Below, piece by piece: positions 19,018 through 20,578 of a stretch of 20,578 nucleotides of DNA. A program made the position numbers and the translations under genes. Source of the stretch: Fonticula alba (Eukaryota > Opisthokonta > Rotosphaerida > Fonticulaceae); the NCBI RefSeq assembly GCF_000388065.1, contig NW_009242976.1:166538-187115 (forward strand), written 5' to 3'. The notes under the pieces are model-generated. The model ran no database searches. It saw only the letters and a program-made list of their open reading frames with translations, and was not told the DNA's origin. Numbering within the stretch: position 1 is the first letter of the stretch; every line of letters begins with the position of its first letter.

Positions 19018-19021
19018 AAAA
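19018..19021 (-). terminator. Pol III terminator of tRNA-Thr (T4)
   Basis: Four T on the minus strand, 6 nt after the tRNA end. Confidence 0.6.
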
Positions 19022-19027
19022 TATATG

Positions 19028-19099
19028 TGCTCATTGGGTGGATCGAACACCCGACCTCCAGTTTACTAGACTGGCGCTCTACCACTGAGCTAAACGAGC
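19028..19099 (-). tRNA. tRNA-Thr(AGT)
   Basis: A 72-nt tRNA with acceptor GCTCGTT pairing with AATGAGC (one wobble), and discriminator A. Box A is TAGCTCAGTGGTAGAGC. The anticodon stem CCAGT/ACTGG encloses CTAGTAA, giving anticodon AGT, with the same loop as other eukaryotic tRNA-Thr(AGT). The T arm is GGGTG TTCGATC CACCC. No intron. Confidence 0.95.
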
Positions 19100-19480
19100 C
19101 AGGGTGGTGGCATCACCCACCCAGGGGTCTTAAGTTTGTTGTGGCTTTCGCGCCTGCCACCGTGAAGATGCTGCCGAACCGAGGCTGGCATCTCCCGTGC
19201 GTGTTGATAGCGCGATCCGCGAGAGGGCGCCGGTGCCTGGCGTGCCGAGACCATGCCCACCCCCCAGAGGGACGCTCACGCGGCAAAGGCCCTGACACCT
19301 TCTCTGGCGCGGACCGGCAAGAACCCCCGCCTCCGCTCGGAAGCCCGGATGAAGCATGAGAGCACAGCCCCGCTACCTGCCTGCCCCACCTTCATCTGCG
19401 CAGAGAGGCCCCCCCGCTTCGCACCTGTATTCCAACCACCGACGGCGGGACCGGTCTGCTCTCCGTCTCGGCCTCCTCGC

Positions 19481-19511
19481 CACACACACACGCACACACA
19501 CACACACACAC
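19481..19511 (+). repeat. (CA)n microsatellite
   Basis: About 31 nt of CA repeat with a single CG interruption. It is similar to the perfect (CA)12 at 8178-8201. Confidence 0.9.
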
Positions 19512-19647
19512 TGGCCGAGGAGAATGTGCCTCCACATCGGTGGGGTATGGGATTGTGCCCTGTTTTTGTAGCCCTGGCGCGGCGCACCTCGACCTTTGCA
19601 TGCAAGGCAGCCGGATGGCCAGCGACAGGGGACCCAGGAGTTTCAGT

Positions 19648-19652
19648 TATAT
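19648..19652 (+). promoter_or_regulatory. TATA-like element upstream of tRNA-Ser (+)
   Basis: TTATATG is placed with TATAT 30 nt upstream of the mature tRNA-Ser start. The spacing is comparable to the element before tRNA-Gly. The identical tRNA-Ser gene on the minus strand has no such element. Confidence 0.35.
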
Positions 19653-19677
19653 GCCTTTGATCCGGCCTCCCTTCCGT

Positions 19678-19759
19678 ATCACCGTGTCCGAGTGGTTAAG
19701 GAGTCCGATTAGAAATCGGATGGGCTCTGCCCGCGTAGGTTCAAATCCTGCCGGTGATG
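19678..19759 (+). tRNA. tRNA-Ser(AGA), second identical copy
   Basis: An 82-nt type II tRNA identical to the minus-strand gene at 5718-5799, including acceptor ATCACCG/CGGTGAT, anticodon loop TTAGAAA, long variable arm and discriminator G. Flanks differ completely from those of the first copy, so the shared segment is exactly the tRNA. It is divergent from tRNA-Thr and convergent with tRNA-His. Confidence 0.97.
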
Positions 19760-19770
19760 AATATCCTTCC

Positions 19771-19776
19771 TTTTTT
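19771..19776 (+). terminator. Pol III terminator of tRNA-Ser (+) (T6)
   Basis: Six T start 12 nt after the tRNA-Ser 3' end. Confidence 0.75.
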
Positions 19777-19805
19777 CCTGGCCGAGGAAACAGACCATGG
19801 AGGGG

Positions 19806-19810
19806 AAAAA
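19806..19810 (-). terminator. Pol III terminator of tRNA-His (T5)
   Basis: Five T on the minus strand, 6 nt beyond the tRNA-His 3' end. This terminator and the T6 of tRNA-Ser face each other only 29 nt apart. Confidence 0.75.
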
Positions 19811-19816
19811 TAAATG

Positions 19817-19888
19817 TGTGGATACCCAGAATCGAACTGGGGCCGAGTGGGCCACAACCACTTATACTAACCACTATACGATATCCAC
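19817..19888 (-). tRNA. tRNA-His(GTG)
   Basis: A 72-nt tRNA with acceptor GTGGATA pairing perfectly with TATCCAC, and discriminator A. The D arm TCGTATAGTGGTTAGTA matches eukaryotic tRNA-His. The anticodon loop TTGTGGC on AGTGG/CCACT gives anticodon GTG. The T arm is CCCAG TTCGATT CTGGG. The base before position 1 is C, so the essential G-1 is not encoded and must be added after transcription by a Thg1-type enzyme, as known in eukaryotes. Confidence 0.96.
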
Positions 19889-20009
19889 GGGCCACTGTCG
19901 GCCGGCCCGGCGAGGAATGCATTTTTCCCTTCGCCCATGAGGAACACATGACGAGACGCTGACCCATCGGCGCAGGGGGCCCGCCAGCATGCCTCATCTG
20001 CCGCGCTGG

Positions 20010-20024
20010 CCCCCCCCCCCCCCC
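20010..20024. repeat. Poly-C tract, 15 nt
   Basis: Uninterrupted C15 upstream of the minus-strand tRNA-His gene. Confidence 0.9.
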
Positions 20025-20280
20025 GGCTCCCCCGCCCGCGACGGTCCCTTTCAGAGGAGCGGCAGAAGGCCGAGAAAAGTGCCTTTCGTGCCATAAATGA
20101 AACACCCCCTTGACTCCCGGGTCGGAACATTAACTCGACCGGGACGGTGTGCCATTCCGCCTGCTACTCGCCGCGAGGCCCGGCCCCCGCGGCCAGGCCC
20201 CCGTCCCAACACCTTCCACCAACTCCTTCTCCGACAAGGGGGAGCCGAACGGGGCTGGCCCGAGGACCTTGCTTTCCCTT

Positions 20281-20309
20281 GGGGGGGGGGGCGGGGGGGC
20301 GGGGGGGCG
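20281..20309. repeat. G-rich tract (G11-C-G7-C-G7)
   Basis: G11 followed by two G7 blocks separated by single C residues. A G-quadruplex is possible by composition. Confidence 0.85.
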
Positions 20310-20441
20310 CGGCACACACGCACACGCGCAGGGAGAAAGGTGGTCTCCGGCCAATGCTCCTTCGAGAGGGGGCGACCAGTCCCTCGAGGTCAGGCTGGCA
20401 TTTCTGCGCGCGGGACGGGTCTCCCAGGCCCAGGCGCCGAG

Positions 20442-20472
20442 CCCCCCCCCCCCCCCACACACACACACACAC
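20442..20472. repeat. Compound repeat: C15 then (CA)n
   Basis: C15 runs directly into about eight CA units. Compound homopolymer/dinucleotide repeats like this suggest slippage-driven growth. Confidence 0.85.
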
Positions 20473-20578
20473 GCGTGGCCCCTCTCACGGTGGTGCGTGT
20501 CATTCCGGCAGGGAGTATTTGGCGGAATAACGCCCCATGGCAGCGGGCGCCCAGTCCGGCGGGCCAAGCCTGGGCGTC

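Larger units (their letters stand above)
17467..19027. other. Region upstream of the giant gene, no supported CDS
   Basis: No frame here looks coding. Minus-strand frames such as the one at 17473-17997 contain (Leu-Ser)n translations of repeats. The promoter and 5' untranslated region of the giant gene should lie here. Two long stretches have no AG on the minus strand, 18461-18296 (166 nt) and 18121-17968 (154 nt). The first contains T11 and ends GGCAAG, and the second contains CTGAC and ends GGAGCAG. They look like 3' splice regions and may mark upstream non-coding exons. Homopolymers are listed separately. Confidence 0.5.
19100..19677. other. Spacer between divergent tRNA-Thr and tRNA-Ser
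   Basis: No gene is supported. It contains a (CA)n microsatellite at 19481-19511 with one CG interruption. An AG-free stretch of about 110 nt (19408-19517, plus strand) covers that repeat and is explained by it. A TATA-like element near the right end is listed separately. Confidence 0.6.
19889..20578. other. Terminal non-coding region with homopolymers
   Basis: No gene is supported. It holds C15 (20010-20024), G11 plus further short G runs (20281-20309), and C15 followed by a (CA)n run (20442-20472). Open frames are compositional and translate the repeats into poly-Pro, poly-Gly or Cys-Val runs. Confidence 0.6.

Noticed and set aside
8178-19511. CRISPR-like or transposon end repeats among the CA and GA tracts
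   Set aside because: They are simple dinucleotide microsatellites, with no spacers, no terminal inverted repeats and no transposase or reverse transcriptase frame in the window.

Overview
The window looks like GC-rich nuclear DNA from a unicellular eukaryote. The evidence is seven eukaryote-type tRNA genes, each followed by a pol III oligo-T terminator, one very large intron-containing ankyrin-repeat gene, and non-coding DNA full of microsatellites and long G or C homopolymers. No operon structure or bacterial or phage features were seen. The species cannot be fixed from the sequence. A GC-rich amoeboid opisthokont such as the nucleariid Fonticula would fit, but that is a guess.

Layout. 1-5717: no gene I can support; simple repeats and compositional open frames. 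5718-7954: first tRNA cluster, Ser(AGA) on -, Gln(CTG) on -, Pro(AGG) on -, Gly(GCC) on +. 8272-17466: a single large gene on the minus strand. 17467-19027: the region upstream of that gene, with polypurine tracts, homopolymers and two long AG-free stretches that may be splice acceptor regions. 19028-19888: second tRNA cluster, Thr(AGT) on -, Ser(AGA) on +, His(GTG) on -. 19889-20578: repeats only.

The main result is that two giant open frames on the minus strand (13438-17466 and 8272-13362) are best read as one gene with three exons and two introns, encoding about 2,927 residues. Both proposed introns start GTGCG and end in CAG. Both contain long stretches with no AG on the sense strand (116 and 283 nt), and the phases join exactly (102 + 3,644 + 5,038 nt = 2,928 codons including the stop). 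The N-terminal part carries a nucleotidyltransferase-like signature (GG, then DxD, then a further Asp). Scattered degenerate ankyrin repeats follow, with an acidic Glu/Asp/Tyr tract coded by an AT-rich microsatellite and long stretches I do not recognise.

The two tRNA-Ser(AGA) genes are identical over 82 nt, lie in opposite orientation about 14 kb apart on either side of the large gene, and have unrelated flanks.
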